In this document: in pieces, positions 18,678-33,779 of the stretch | How the letters are laid out: each line of letters starts with the position of its first letter | Position numbering within the stretch: the first letter of the stretch is position 1 | Assembly (NCBI RefSeq): GCF_932526225.1 | Contig: NC_064036.1 | Location: 13,447,181 to 13,511,180, forward strand | Source: Nematostella vectensis | Taxonomy: Eukaryota; Cnidaria; Anthozoa; Actiniaria; Edwardsiidae | Direction of reading: 5' to 3' | Length of the DNA stretch: 64,000 nucleotides | Program-made: the position numbers and the translations under genes | Notes under the pieces: model-generated | Databases searched by the model: none | Seen by the model: only the letters and a program-made list of their open reading frames with translations | What the model was told of the DNA's origin: nothing

Positions 18678-18956
18678 TCAGTCGGAAACGCTTCCTCGCC
18701 CTCGCTTGACCGTCATTATCTCGTTGTTGTTTACTGTGTAGACGATAGTGACGTCGGATTGATTTTTGAAAGCTTCCTCGAGGGGATTCTTGAAAACCTC
18801 GTCCCTATCCACAGGGATCCTGAGATAGCCGTGAGTCCCATCTTTGCTGTCGATATCTACTAAGAATCTTTTGATATCTTTATCCCAGTAGACGCCGGGG
18901 TCCGCGACCCGTCCGCAGCACTGGCGACAAGGCTGGGCTACTGTCTGCGTTGCCAT
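18678..18956 (-). CDS. Small unknown protein, paralogue of 12906-13860
   Basis: A single coding exon of 92 residues. The chosen ATG (18956) directly follows an acceptor, CACCCAAGCAG|ATG, so a non-coding first exon is likely; the open frame extending further upstream is probably intron. The N-terminus has a CRQCC cluster, which the paralogue lacks. The core contains DPGVYWDKD, FLVDIDSKDG, NPLEEAF and the C-terminal NNNEIMTVKRG. No signal peptide or membrane segment. It matches the small protein at 12906-13860 over about 70 residues but is encoded without the intron that splits that gene. Function unknown. Confidence 0.7.
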   Translation of the reverse strand: MATQTVAQPCRQCCGRVADPGVYWDKDIKRFLVDIDSKDGTHGYLRIPVDRDEVFKNPLEEAFKNQSDVTIVYTVNNNEIMTVKRGRGSVSD

Positions 18957-19139
18957 CTGCTTGGGTGAAATAAGAAATGGCTGGTCACCATGTGGTTTAA
19001 TTATTAAAACCCCACCTCCCCTCACACCACCATCAACCACTGACACCGAATCATCCCGCCACCAGCAACATCTCATCAACCGCCACTATCAAATTCCACC
19101 AACACACGCACACACACACACGTCTCCTCTACCATAATC

Positions 19140-20425
19140 ACCTTCAACTCCTTGTATCTCAGCCTTTATCCCTCCTTCTTTCTCCCTCTCATTCCCCTCC
19201 TCCTTTTCCTTATCTTTGCTCTCCCCCTTTCTCTCCCCATCTCTTCCCCTCCTAATCTCTGCTATCCCCCTCTCCTCCTTCCTCCCTCTCTCCCTCTCCT
19301 CCTTATCTTTGCCATATACCCCCTTCCTTCCTTCTCTCCCTCTCCTCCTTATCTTTGCCATATACCCCCTTCCTTCCTTCTCTCTCCCTTTCCTGTTTAT
19401 CTTTGCTCTTTACCCCCTTTCCTCCCCTCTCTCTCCCTCTCCTCCTTATCTTTGCCCCCCCTTCCTCCCCTCTTTCTCCTCTCCTACTAATCTTTGCTCT
19501 ACATCCCCCTTGCTTCACTCTCTCCCCCTCTCCTCCTTATCTTTGCCCCCCCCCCATCCTCTTCCTCCCCTCTCTCTCCCGCTCCTCTTTATCTCTGCTC
19601 TCCCCCTTCCTCACTCTCTCTTTATCCCCCCATCCTTCCCTCTCTCCCTCTCCTGCTTATCGTTGCTCTATATCCCCCTTTCCTCCACTCTCTCTCCCTC
19701 TCCTCCTTATCTTTGCCCCCTCTTACTCCCCTCTCTCTTCCTCTCCTCGTTATCTTTGCTCTACATCCCCCCTTCCTACCCTCTCCCCCCTCTCCTTATC
19801 TTTGCTCTATATTACCCCCTTCATCCCCTCTCTCTCCCTCTCCTTCTTATTTTTGCTCAATACCCTCCCTTCCCCCCCCCCTCTCTCTCTCTCTTCCTTA
19901 TCTTTGGTCTATATCCCCTATTCTCCCCTCTCTCTCTCCCTCTCCTCCTTATCTTTGCTTTATACCCCCTTTCCTCCCCTCTCTCTCCCTCTCCTTCTTA
20001 TCTTTGCTCTATATTCCCCTTCCTCCCCTCTCTCTCCCTCTCCTCCTTATCTTTGCCCCCTCTTACTCCCCTCTCTCTTCCTCTCCTCGTTATCTTTGCT
20101 CTACATCCCCCCTTCCTACCCTCTCCCCCCTCTCCTTATCTTTGCTCTATATTTCTTTTCCTCCCCTTTCTCCCCCTCTCCTCCTTATCTTTGCTCTATA
20201 TTACCCCCTTCATCCCCTCTCTCTCCCTCTCCTTCTTATTTTTGCTCAATACCCTCCCTCCCCCCCCTCTCTCTCTCTCTTCCTTATCTTTGGTCTATAT
20301 CCCCTATTCTCCCCTCTCTCTCTCCCTCTCCTCCTTATCTTTGCTTTATACCCCCTTTCCTCCCCTCTCTCTCCCTCTCCTCCTTATCTTTGCTCCCCCC
20401 TTCCTCCCTTCTCTCTATTAGGCCT
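19140..20425. repeat. C/T-rich satellite with higher-order duplication
   Basis: Units of about 35-60 bp built on CTCCTTATCTTTGC and CTCTCTCCCTCTCC repeat for 1.3 kb. A block at about 19690-19925 recurs at about 20040-20300, so the array has a longer period of about 350 bp. All plus-strand frames stay open and give Leu/Ser/Pro-rich translations up to 401 codons; these are artefacts of the array, not genes. Confidence 0.95.
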
Positions 20426-23400
20426 CATTATCTTCGATATTAGAATGATGATCACAAAGCTTCTGTCCCCTTTTTCCTTGATAATTATGTACTGTGTACG
20501 TATTTCTTTTTGAAGCAAGACCAATCATCACTTAAATAAAAGTGCTTTGCTAATCTCATCACATTATATTAGCAACTGCCTTAGGCTCTCTTTGTTGAAT
20601 GATGAAGGTCAAATGCTGCTTTTTCTAGATGGCGACCCCAGTTACAATAGCCAAACGAAATTGCTTTCCCTCTTATAAGCCTCAAGAAAGTCTTGAGCAT
20701 GGTTAAGCTTTCATCCTGTATGTGCTATTACGGAAGGGAGCAGAGAATTTTATAATCTGTTGCCTTAGCATAGATGATTTGTTTTATAAAACATCTGCCT
20801 TACTAAACTAAACAACTGCCTTACTGTCTTACTAAAACAATTGAAAAGCATATAGATAGCTAAAACAAAATGATTGTTAAAGGTGAGGGAAGCGCAAGCA
20901 AAAACGCATCAATCTGATTGCAAAACCCATTAATGTTACTAACTGAAAAAGATTTGGGTAAAGCAGTACAAAGTGTGAAGCGTCTTGAATTCTCTATGCC
21001 GACATACGATAAACGGCCATCCTTCTATATGTAACGGAAAGAAATAATAATATAAGGGGAAATTTTCAGATGGCATTCAAATGGTTGGAGCCAAGTCAAG
21101 TGACAAAAGTGACTCTTCACGACTTGAACAGCAACATGCCCGTAATACAGTGACTATCTCTCATAATTTAAGTTGACAAAATCGTTGTAAAAAAAAAAGC
21201 ATTATCTTGAGAAGCCAGTCATCAAAATTCAAATATCTCACAGTAAAATATAGGCAAGAGAACAAACAAATTTACTGGTATTTCAGTAAAAAAGATTGCG
21301 AGTTGCCAGTGTCTGCAAAAAAGGAAATTTCGTCGATGGAATGCGGTGACTTACTTTACCAATTTTTTCTTTAGCGTATCGCGTAGAACACAAACCAGCT
21401 GGCGGAGAGCGATGCGAAAGCTTGTTTTTATAACTACAAGCGATTCGGTAATCAATACCTTATACTGCACTTTCGCTCTGTCTGGGCACTCAAGAGTTTC
21501 TTGTGAAACGTCACCAGCTTCTAGGTATAAAATTGGTCTCGGATGAGTAAGCAACGCAACCTATTAGAAAAGTGTCAGCAGTAGTTGAGAGAGCGCTGTC
21601 CGTGTGCACTCTCGCTCCCTGTGTTAAAGGGTGTGTCCTCGCAATCCCTAACTCCACCGTTACTAATGCAGGGATAAAAGAAATTAAACCTATGTTAAAT
21701 GCGTTGTTATTATCCGGAAATACCCCGGCGCTATAGATAAAATTACTTAATTTGTTTAATCAGATGGAAATGCTGTTGCAAAGGTAGATGATGTTAGATG
21801 GTATACTTCACGTTGGTGAGGTATGATCAATAACAAGGCGTTGAGTGATAAAACACACATCAGTGCAGAAACTCATCCATGTAACCAGGTTACTGATCAA
21901 GTGTTCTACCGATCATTCGGCACACTGCGCATGCGTTGCATTTAACGTTAAAGCCTGACGAAGCGCTTGACCCCATAATGCAAGTCTCGTTTTTGAATTC
22001 TGATCGTGCATATTTTACTGCCCAAATCTGCGTGATTGGTGGGCGCGTTGCCCTTATATAGATTTATCTTTGAACATTCATCACACTGTGTACATTGACT
22101 TAAGCCTAACCGCACACGTGCCATGGGACGCATGCGCAAAAGACTTCAAACTCGTTAACAGCAAAGCTTCCTCACTCAATGACATTATGAAGATTCTGAT
22201 AAAGCCGACACGTAACGTGAAACAACGCTCGTTGTTTTATAAGGCAGCAAAAAGTATGCGATTCTTTTATGTTGAGAGATATTTTTCTAAATGAAATTTT
22301 CGAAGAAATCGTTTAATCTTATTAATGTAAATGCGATTAATTTTCGGTAATTCATGGAATGCACAGCAAAATGCAATAAATTTCTAAAATAATCTTTATA
22401 TGCTCCCGATATCTTTTGAAGTTATTGCCTCATATATCTTTGATACAAAAATATTTAAAATAATGTCCTAGTTAGAAAAAGGCGATGAATTGATAACAAG
22501 TAACATTTAGTGCCGGAATTTTCCAAGTTATATCGTCATTTGACGTGTATTTGTGATAAATAGTGCGTTGTTACTTACTATAATGCAATCACAAATCCAG
22601 TTATCTTTCTCCCAGTACAATATGGGTCGAGAAAACCGCTACAAATAGCACAAGCTCGATGGCCAAGCGTATTCTAATGTAGCGCGCTCACACAGCCACG
22701 CAAAGACTGTACAAGCCACGACTGCGTTGTGCTTATCGTCTAAAAAATCCCCCGCTTTTAAACAACGTCGAATATCCAAACTGACGGAAATGTAATGCTC
22801 TTGAATATCAAATGCAATGTGGGTGTGGCCTGCACAATTGGTTAAAGCTAGTATACTCATATAATGAGGGCTCTACCCGAGGAATATGCCATCGGATTAG
22901 CCCTGATGAGTGCAATAACCCATCTTTAATAGCGAAGCGTATCTAGACATGTACAGCGCGGTCTGCACGCAGCGATAATTGGCGCGTTGCTGGTAGATTA
23001 AAAGATTTCACTCGTCAGAAGTAGCGCTGTGTTGTTAATCTTGCTATGTGTGACTTTATAGTCGACTATAGCAGAGTATAATGTATAGACTATATTAGCA
23101 TAGTATATGCTGACTATAGGCAGCAATGTAATCAAGCCTTGAGTAAACATTCCTAAACAAAAGGGCAAGACAATATAACCTTCAGGCCTGGCTAAAATAG
23201 ACTAAAGGTCGAGCACGAAATGTAGCGTGCGACATATGTCTCGTAAAATGTTTCCTAGTTTATCCACTACCAAAAACATGTAGCTTCAATCATGCAGTGC
23301 GCTTCTAGGGAAAGGCTCGACTTGATAGAGGGAGCATGAGATACAAAAAAACCGAGCGTGACATACTCCAAATAGTTGGCGCCATCGGGAAAAAAAGAAT

Positions 23401-23620
23401 GTTTACTTGTTGTGTTTTGAGACTTATATGATGTGACTCTTTGGAAAGACATATTTCACTTTAACTGGTGACAGTTATCGGTGCATAAAGAAATTGAAAG
23501 CATGCTGACTAGATTTACCTTCACATCATTGTCCAATCAAATTAAAGTCCGTGAATCCGACTTGCGTGACACTGTTCTTTTTTTTGTTTTGAATGTTTAG
23601 AACTCCCATCATTTTGAAAA
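20426..23620. other. No recognisable gene
   Basis: Three kilobases of AT-rich sequence with only short frames and no recognised motif. Confidence 0.45.
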
Positions 23621-23624
23621 ATGG

Positions 23625-24222
23625 GTGGTTATTACAAATTGCGACTGGTATTACAAATTACGACAGGTATTACAAATTGTGACAGGTATTACAAATTGCG
23701 ACGATTATTACAAAATTGCGACAGGTATTACAAATTGCGACGATTATTACAAATTGCGACAGGTATTACAAATTGCGACGATTATTACAAATTGCGACAG
23801 GTATTACAAATTGCGACGATTATTACAAATTGCGACAGGTATTACAAATTGCGACGATTATTACAAATTGCGACAGGTATAACAAATAGCGACGATTATT
23901 ACAAATTGCGACAGGTATTACAAATTGTGACGATTATTACAAATTGCGACAGGTATTACAAATTGCGACGATTATTATAAAATTGCGACAGGTATTACAA
24001 ATTGCGACGATTATTACAAATTGCGACAGGTATTACAAATTGCGACGATTATTACAAATTGCGACAGGCCTACACATTGCGACGATTATTACAAAATTGC
24101 GACAGGTATTACAAATTGCGACGATTATTACAAAATTGCGACAGGTATTACAAATTGCGACGATTATTACAAAATTGCGACATGTATTACAAATTGCGAC
24201 GATTATTACAAATTGCGACAGT
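23625..24222. repeat. 19-bp / 38-bp satellite array
   Basis: Two alternating 19-bp variants, GCGACAGGTATTACAAATT and GCGACGATTATTACAAATT, form a 38-bp dimer repeated about 15 times. Occasional 1-bp insertions (ACAAAATT) shift the frame. Open frames of up to 121 codons are translations of the array. Confidence 0.97.
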
Positions 24223-25268
24223 ACATACGTGGGTGTGGCAGTGAGTTACCCTTGGAGACTTGCCGTGACCTACGTAATGATTACATGGTTACTATTGGCT
24301 ACGGGGTAACACACAGCATGCTTGCTACGCTAGTGCGCATGGCAAGCTTTACGCGTGATCACAATGATTGACAAAATTCCGATCATTTTTGCACTTGCTT
24401 TCTTACACAAAACATGGCTAGACCAGAGTTTTATTAGACCTAGAATATACCTAGATTTAAGGCCTCCAAGGGCCCGCAGTAAATGGCCATGCTGTTGCGG
24501 CTACCCCGCCTATTGTGGCGAAGCTAAGAAAATAAAATAGATTTACACCTGCTCAAGAAGTCAGGCAACTTTCTACCGGGAGTTGATGTATACGGAACGG
24601 AAATAGGCGCTCGATTTACGATTCTCGACTATCATTTGAAAACAATGTGGACACGCCTACAATTGGGGAGGGGCCAACTCCCATTGACCCCTAACTAAAC
24701 AAAAACGCATCTTTAACTACCGGCACAAGTTGGCGATTGTCTAAAATGATAAAGTTATAAAAATAGCGAAATCCGTCACCTTGCGTTAATTTCCCGCATG
24801 ACGTGGCTTTAATTTTGTTCATGAAACAATGTCACGTCATCCGAGGATTACTAGAGGACGACACACGAAAGAATGAGATCTATTTGTTCAATGCAACAAA
24901 ACAAATGTGATTTCAGCAAACACCAGTGTGTGCGCAATGGAATCAATTGTGCGTGTAGCTATCAAAACCTTTCGGAGACCCCATCACAAGACTTTCGCAC
25001 ACTGTTGACGTAAAACAACCATGAAATGATCTTAAATATTTGCTTGAACATGGTACGTACCTATTTAATACGAGCGCGCTTATTGAAATGTACACCCTGG
25101 TAAAGAGAAAAACAAAATTGGCCTTGTTTATATAGACAGATAATAAATATTATCTATAGGGAGTTTTTAAGAGGCAAACACACTCGTTGTGTGTTGGATT
25201 ATTATTGCCTATTTTTCACTACAGGCACTACGAAAAGCTCTAGCTAGTGTCTTATAGACAAGGCTGTA
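24223..25268. other. No recognisable gene; 3' flank of the P450
   Basis: No exon-like segments found. Confidence 0.4.
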
Positions 25269-26852
25269 TTACTGGGGTGTCTTAACCCTTTTTTGGAAGC
25301 AAATCTCGTGGTGCTTCGGCCACGTGACAGTCACCGTGACGCCTTCCATATCAGGGCACTGACCCTTCAAATTGAGCTTGAACCTGTGCAACAATCTCGA
25401 GACGAATAGAAATAGCTCCATCTTCGCCAAGGATTCCCCAACGCACACACGAACACCGGCCCCGAAAGGTAGCATGCTGTATGCACTCGCACTATTGGTG
25501 CCCTCGAGGAACCTGCTTGGCCTAAATTCGTAAGGGTCCACCCATTCAGCCTCGTCATGATGTATAGCCCACAAATTAACATAAACGAAGGTTTCTTCAG
25601 GGATGCAATATCCACCGATGTTTAGTTGTTTCCTCGCTTTTCTTCTGATCAATGGAAACACAGGGCTGATTCGAAGTACTTCGAGTATTGTCGCCTCCAA
25701 ATATGGCAACGATTTGCGATCTGCTAGAAGAGGGTCCCTTCCAAAAGAGATGACGTCATCGAGTTCCTGGTGAATTCGAGCTTGGACTTCTGGGTAAGCG
25801 GCTACGTAGAGAAAGATCCACCGCAGGGCCGTGGTGGTGGTCTCGAATCCAGCCATGAAAACATCGTTTATTGCAATGAGTAGATGGTCTTCGGTCAAAA
25901 GGCTCATTGCATTGTTATCCTCTTGTTTGGCGTCTTCTAGACTCTTCAGTAAAGCGTCTGTAAGATCGCGGATCTCGCCTTCTTTGTAAGTTTCCCTGTG
26001 TTCAGTAATCTTCCGCTGAATCAACCTATCCCTCGCAGTTACCGTTTCTTTCATTTTCTTAACTACTTGAAGTGGAAAGAATCTCAACCAGGGCATATAG
26101 ATAAGTGGGTTTTCTGGAGATGCCAGTTTTGCCATGGACTCCGTCGTCGCAACAATATCCGAGAACTCTGCATCATCGAGGCCGTACCTTTTCCCGAAAA
26201 CCAACGCGCAAATGACGTTCATCACTGACAAAGTCAAAGGCAGCTTTGTATCCACTGGAGCGCCTTGCGAGTTTGCGAATATATCGCAAAGATTATCAAC
26301 CTCCTGTAGTATTAAGGCTTCTAGGATCCTGACTCCACTACCGTACATGCGCAAGGCTGAGTGCACCACCCGCCTCTGCAGCTTCCATGTGGGACTGTAT
26401 TTGCCGAATATAACACTGCATCCATTTCTCGATATAGCGTCTATAACGTACGCCGACGTTCGGTCAGCCACGTCGCGCCCATTTTTCTTGAGTAACACTT
26501 GCCTTGCCAGCTTGATGTTGTCAATAATGACAAAGCGCTTGCCCAAGAGTTGGACCTGGAACACGCCACGCCCATACTGCTTGCCAAGAGATGTCAGGGA
26601 CTTGTGAAGGACTGGGCCTATCTGAGGGAAGTTACCGACAAAAGGATACGGTGGGGGACCAGGAGGGGCATTTTTGTCTTGGCGCCATATATGGAGAGAT
26701 GTCAGCGATACGATTGCAATGAGGATAAGCACCGCCACTAGGGCGATCATTGTATTTCCGGATAAAGTACTAAGGAATAAAAACACAACACAACTTACAC
26801 AACCTACATACAATTTACTCAACGTTTGTAGTATTTTGACTGAAAGGGGCAA
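25269..26852 (-). CDS. Microsomal cytochrome P450, clan 2-like (CYP1/CYP2/CYP17 type)
   Basis: A single-exon gene of 527 codons. It encodes a haem-thiolate mono-oxygenase anchored in the ER membrane and using NADPH-P450 reductase. Visible landmarks: a hydrophobic anchor (residues 35-55), proline hinge APPGPPPYPFVGN (62-74), I-helix AGFETT (334-339), K-helix EVLR (391-394), FRPSRF (443-448) and the haem loop FGAGVRVCVG (463-472) with the ligand Cys470. All key residues are intact. A start at Met35 (26750) would give 493 residues, the usual length, with the anchor at the very N-terminus; the 34 extra residues from 26852 include another hydrophobic stretch, so Met35 is my preferred start. Clan assignment rests on overall pattern; substrate unknown. 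Absence of introns is notable beside its intron-rich neighbours. Confidence 0.93.
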   Translation of the reverse strand: MPLSVKILQTLSKLYVGCVSCVVFLFLSTLSGNTMIALVAVLILIAIVSLTSLHIWRQDKNAPPGPPPYPFVGNFPQIGPVLHKSLTSLGKQYGRGVFQVQLLGKRFVIIDNIKLARQVLLKKNGRDVADRTSAYVIDAISRNGCSVIFGKYSPTWKLQRRVVHSALRMYGSGVRILEALILQEVDNLCDIFANSQGAPVDTKLPLTLSVMNVICALVFGKRYGLDDAEFSDIVATTESMAKLASPENPLIYMPWLRFFPLQVVKKMKETVTARDRLIQRKITEHRETYKEGEIRDLTDALLKSLEDAKQEDNNAMSLLTEDHLLIAINDVFMAGFETTTTALRWIFLYVAAYPEVQARIHQELDDVISFGRDPLLADRKSLPYLEATILEVLRISPVFPLIRRKARKQLNIGGYCIPEETFVYVNLWAIHHDEAEWVDPYEFRPSRFLEGTNSASAYSMLPFGAGVRVCVGESLAKMELFLFVSRLLHRFKLNLKGQCPDMEGVTVTVTWPKHHEICFQKRVKTPQ

Positions 26853-28740
26853 AGATATGGCTGAGCTTTTTAATTAAAAACAAGACAAGCCAAATTAGCG
26901 TGTACTTGGTTATCTTAAGGGCAATCGTAATAGTATTTCAAGGCAGCATTTTTACCGCCGCGTTTTACCGTAAGACAAGTAATTAGCAGAGGCAGAATAA
27001 CAAGCTAGATCTGTATCAAGTTGTGTATGACCAATGATACTATATTTGACCCGCTAAAAATTAGTTGTTACGTATGATAGTATTTGAGTAGGAAGCCCTT
27101 CCTAGCTGATCCGAGATCGAGATCGGGTTAGGGGGCGGTCTAAAAATAAAATCCAATTAATATAGGTACATATAAACAATTTCACTAAGCTCTTGGACCC
27201 TGCTAGATGTTTCCTGGGCAGTCTAACTCAATAAGCACTATGCAAATATGTACTCTTCTATACAAATAGTGTTAGTAAAAACATTTGAAAATTGATAAAT
27301 TGCTTACCAGCGTTATAATTTGCATACAATTAAGAAAGGATTTCTTTTTTCCTTATTTAAACTCAGATTATTAGGTATTTACCAGGGTTTCAGGAAGTTT
27401 TTGTTTCAATATATCGATAATGAACCGAAATAGAGTAAATAAGGTAAACAAATTGAAGGGTTAAGAGCCTAAGGTAGTATTATATACTGTAGATAGCTGG
27501 ATGTAAGACGCTTCAAATAGTAGCCACAATGTCCACGGGAAAACCGCGTAAAATACATTAAAGATCTTTAGACTTACCTATTGTATACTCCTCATATACT
27601 TTGTGAGATGGATCGCTTGTGCTTCATTATTTGTGTCACACGTCGCAACCTTAAAACCTTAGCGCAATGAGGCCCCTGTTGTACTGCCGAAGTTTTCACT
27701 TGACTTTCTGATTGCCGGATTAATGCCAAAGAGCTTAGGCTCGTTATCTTTAATAAAGGCTTATCTCTGGGGCACTTTTAGAACATTATTTACAAAACAA
27801 TCACAGTTTGCTATGCTTAAACTTACGCACTTGAGAAAAAGGAAAGGATAGGGCTAGTCAATTTAAACCGAGCCATTTATGATATTCATTTAATAATATA
27901 CTCAATAACTTAATAAAATACTCATTAATTTTTGCTAGTTGTAAGTTGGCGGGAATCTTGCCCTTCCACAGAATGTTTTGTCGATACGTGGTAATGGTGT
28001 CACGTTGCAGGGGTAAAGGGAGGGTGGATTTTCCTTTTGTACTTACCGTGAGCTTGCTGCGGATATAGAAGATAACCTTTTAAAGTACTTGTTTTGGCGA
28101 AGGTTGCGAGCTGAAGTGGTGTTTTGTTAAGATACGTAAGAGTTTATCAATCTCAGGAACTTGAATAATAATTGTTCCTGGCGTCAAATAAAATAATGAA
28201 AATACAAATAGTTACTGATGAGAAGGACTACTACTGGACTAGGGACTTAGTTGTTAAATTCCTCTTACACTGGCTAATTGTAACGCCCAGCAATGTGCGG
28301 CAAATATATATCCCCCTAGTGGGAAGGATTATACAGTTTGCGTAATCTTATAATCCGCATTGTAATGACAGAGTCTGTTTATTATCAGTATTCTCACTTT
28401 TAATAGTCAGAGAAATAAATCAACACAAGTTTGTATGTACACAAAATAGTATATTTCACGCCTTTGTAAAAACAGAATGGTCACATTGAGGTTTTCGGTC
28501 CTTACGGAGCAATAAAAAAGACGTAAACCGTTTACGTTTACCGTAGTTAAATAAGGCTAAAAAATATCCATTTCAACTTCTATATGGATATATGTTAACA
28601 ATTGAGTAACGTTATGCGAATATCGCTTGATAGGGGTATAAATGATGGAAATACCAAACACACTTCTTAAGACTGACCACAGACGCTCCAGCTGTAAGCT
28701 TGGTGAAGTGCCTTTTCATTCCCAGAAATAAGAAACATGG
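26853..28740. other. Intergenic, no recognisable gene
   Basis: AT-rich, likely includes the P450 promoter next to 26852. No defined element seen. Confidence 0.4.
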
Positions 28741-28772
28741 CCGTCACGCATGCGTAATAGTGCACGTATACA

Positions 28773-29335
28773 ATGTCAAAATGGCTGCCATTTATTATAA
28801 GGAAATGTGGGGAGACATCACAATTTATTAATTTATTTTCTCGTTTCAGAGATTTTGGGCTCACGATGCAGGACTCGAAAAAAAAACCTTGCCATTCGAG
28901 TGATACACTTTCCGTTCAAACGATGCCAGAGAAAGCCCTATTATTGTTCCTTGGACATTGCACTTTTGTTCGCTTGAGAGCATACAATCCTCCATACATT
29001 CTCTGTAATTTCATTGAAATCGGGCATAAAAGTAGTCGTTTAAATGGTAGAACTGTTCGCCGCATCACAGGTGCAGGACTCGAAATTGGTAAATCGACTA
29101 TCCTTCCATCAAATTGGCCAATAAAATAGGCAGTAGCGCCTTCCAATCTTGTTCCTGAAGAAATAACATTTGATGTAGTTATGCCTAGTTCAGGAACCAT
29201 TATTGTTGTCTTTAAGATACAGACTGAAGCAAGGAAAACGGTGCGCTCCGCAAGAACAACTTCTCTCCGTTCATCCGTGCTCCATTTTGTTTTTAAACGG
29301 CCCCACGGCTTTCTGGGTAGACACAGGGGAACCAT
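28773..29335. other. Overlapping antisense ORFs, uncertain
   Basis: A 118-codon plus frame (28773-29129) and a 139-codon minus frame (28916-29335) overlap. Just upstream of the plus frame are ACGCATGCGTAA and AAAATGGCTGCC, which resemble NRF1 and YY1 promoter motifs. Neither protein has a recognised domain, so at most one is real. I cannot choose between them. Confidence 0.2.
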
Positions 29336-30162
29336 AAAGCCTTTCTAAAATACATTTTTTTTTTAAATTTGCGCATATAATGTTTTCCAACCTCAGCAAG
29401 ACTGCCGCACTTTCATTATCATTGGACGTATCAAATCAGAGATGCCCCTTGCACGTTTAAATACCGCTAATACTACTTTTATTGGGAATTTTAGTCAACC
29501 TGATTAAAAACTTCTTGTGTAACAACAAAAGGGAAGCCCCTGTGCTGGCCGGAATCTCGTTTTTATTTGTGATACCGCTGTTATTCCTCGCGCCTAGCAA
29601 AATGTGAGCCCAGAGAAACCGCTGGCTAATGTCCCTTATTTCTGGGAATGTACCAACCTCTTATCGATGAAGCTGAAGCTTGGTAAAGTGTGCTTGCTCC
29701 TTAGGTGCCTTTTAAATAGAGGTACTTTATAAGGCCTAGCGGATGGAAATAGAGCCAATGGATGCGACCAAGACGCCAATTTCTCTAAGCCATAGACAAG
29801 AGCTCTTCCCTTCTTGGGAAATTTCTTGATCACTTCTGCCGGTCCTCGTGTACCTCTCCGTTATTGAACTGGCACCTCGTTAGTGCTCTTGTCTCGATGC
29901 CCCACGCCCTGTGCATCAAAGGGTGATCTTGCTTGTTTTACCAACCGCCATATGATACAAATATTGGAGCCGCTTCTTCAGGATGGTGCCCCACCCCATT
30001 CGATAATTCCTGGATCCTACCATGTCTCAGGTATGAACGGGTATCGGGTGAACACTTAATGATTGGGAATCTTTCTTCAACAAGAGAATCTTCTTCAATA
30101 CAAGAAAAAATGGAGCTAACAGACAATAGACAATATGAAGCTTCAGCCTACTAAGGCATTAT
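29336..30162. other. No recognisable gene
   Basis: Only short unsupported frames; 3' flank of the calmodulin gene begins near its right end. Confidence 0.35.
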
Positions 30163-30168
30163 TTTATT
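30163..30168 (-). terminator. Polyadenylation signal AATAAA
   Basis: Minus-strand AATAAA about 150 nt after the calmodulin stop codon. Confidence 0.55.
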
Positions 30169-30314
30169 CTGAATCGAAAACTAGACTTAACAAATATGAA
30201 TAAATGATAAGTGGGTTTCAGGGAGGCCTCAGCATTTACACTAGATCTCTTACTGACTATAAGTTACTGCGTGCTTAACTAACAATTTTAACCCGAAAAT
30301 TGAAAAAAAACCTG

Positions 30315-32935
<2,621 letters not shown>

Positions 32936-32970
32936 CTAAAGGAGAACAAATATTGATTATTGTCATCGTT

Positions 32971-33290
32971 AACACCACCACCACCACCACCACCACCTCT
33001 CCAAGTGTATATCCTGTTTACGTTGTCTATACTCTTTTATCATTTAAACCTGCCATTACAGATTTTTACCATTTCCTTTCCATTTTCCAGTCCGATCCAA
33101 ACTTCATGCTCTGCACCTTCTACTTCTACTTCTACACCACCACCACCACCACCACCACCACCTCTCCAAGTGTATATCCTCTTTACGTTGTCTATACTCT
33201 TATTTTATCATTTAAAACCCGCCATTCCAGATTTTTACCATTTCCTTTCCATTTTCAAGTCCCATCCAAACTTTATGCTCTGCACTTTTT
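32971..33290. repeat. 165-bp tandem duplication seeded by (ACC)n
   Basis: Two copies of a segment beginning with an (ACC)n run and CTCTCCAAGTGTATATCCT (32997 and 33162) lie head to tail just upstream of calmodulin exon 2, presumably within intron 1. Confidence 0.9.
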
Positions 33291-33577
33291 ACGTCAATTA
33301 GTTTGGGGAGGTAGTAAAAAAACCTGCGAGTTTTGGTGTTGTTTGTTTTTGTAACTATAACTTGTGTTTACGGCGACACATTTTTTCGCTTTTTAGGACA
33401 GGCGATAAAGGATCTAGGGGAGGGCTTTGGGGCATAAACCCTCCCTCTCGGACGACCTAGGGAAAGTGCTCTATACAGAATTTTTCTCTTGAATGCATGC
33501 CAAAATGAAGGATTTGGAGTTAGTATTCCTTGGTTATCTTATATACCTAGTTCAGCCGGGTTCTCCAACACAAATTC

Positions 33578-33779
33578 GCCATTCTTAATTGCGTGGGGGA
33601 TTGGGTTGAGTTGATATGCGAACAGCATGCTGGGACGATTTTAGAGGACCAATAACATATGGCGTCGTTAGCAAGATATTTCATCGTTCGACGCCATGCT
33701 GAATTTATTGCGTCCTCTTAAAATCGTCCCATCTTACTTCTCGCTCTTATCAACTTAACCCAGTCCCCCGCGGAATGGC
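33578..33779. mobile_element. MITE-like inverted-repeat element
   Basis: 202 bp. The left arm contains GCCATTC, GGGGGATTGGGTTGAGTTGA and GGGACGATTTTAGAGGAC; the right arm contains their complements (GTCCTCTTAAAATCGTCCC, TATCAACTTAACCCAGTC, GAATGGC). No coding capacity. Confidence 0.7.

Noticed and set aside
19216..20513. Leu/Ser/Pro-rich ORFs of 339-401 codons
   Set aside because: They are translations of the C/T-rich satellite in several frames, with no other coding signs.
23621..24371. CRISPR-like regular repeat
   Set aside because: Units are contiguous 19-bp repeats with no unique spacers; eukaryotic satellite.
28916..29335. 139-codon minus-strand gene
   Set aside because: No recognised motif and overlapped by an equally good plus frame; kept only as an uncertain region.
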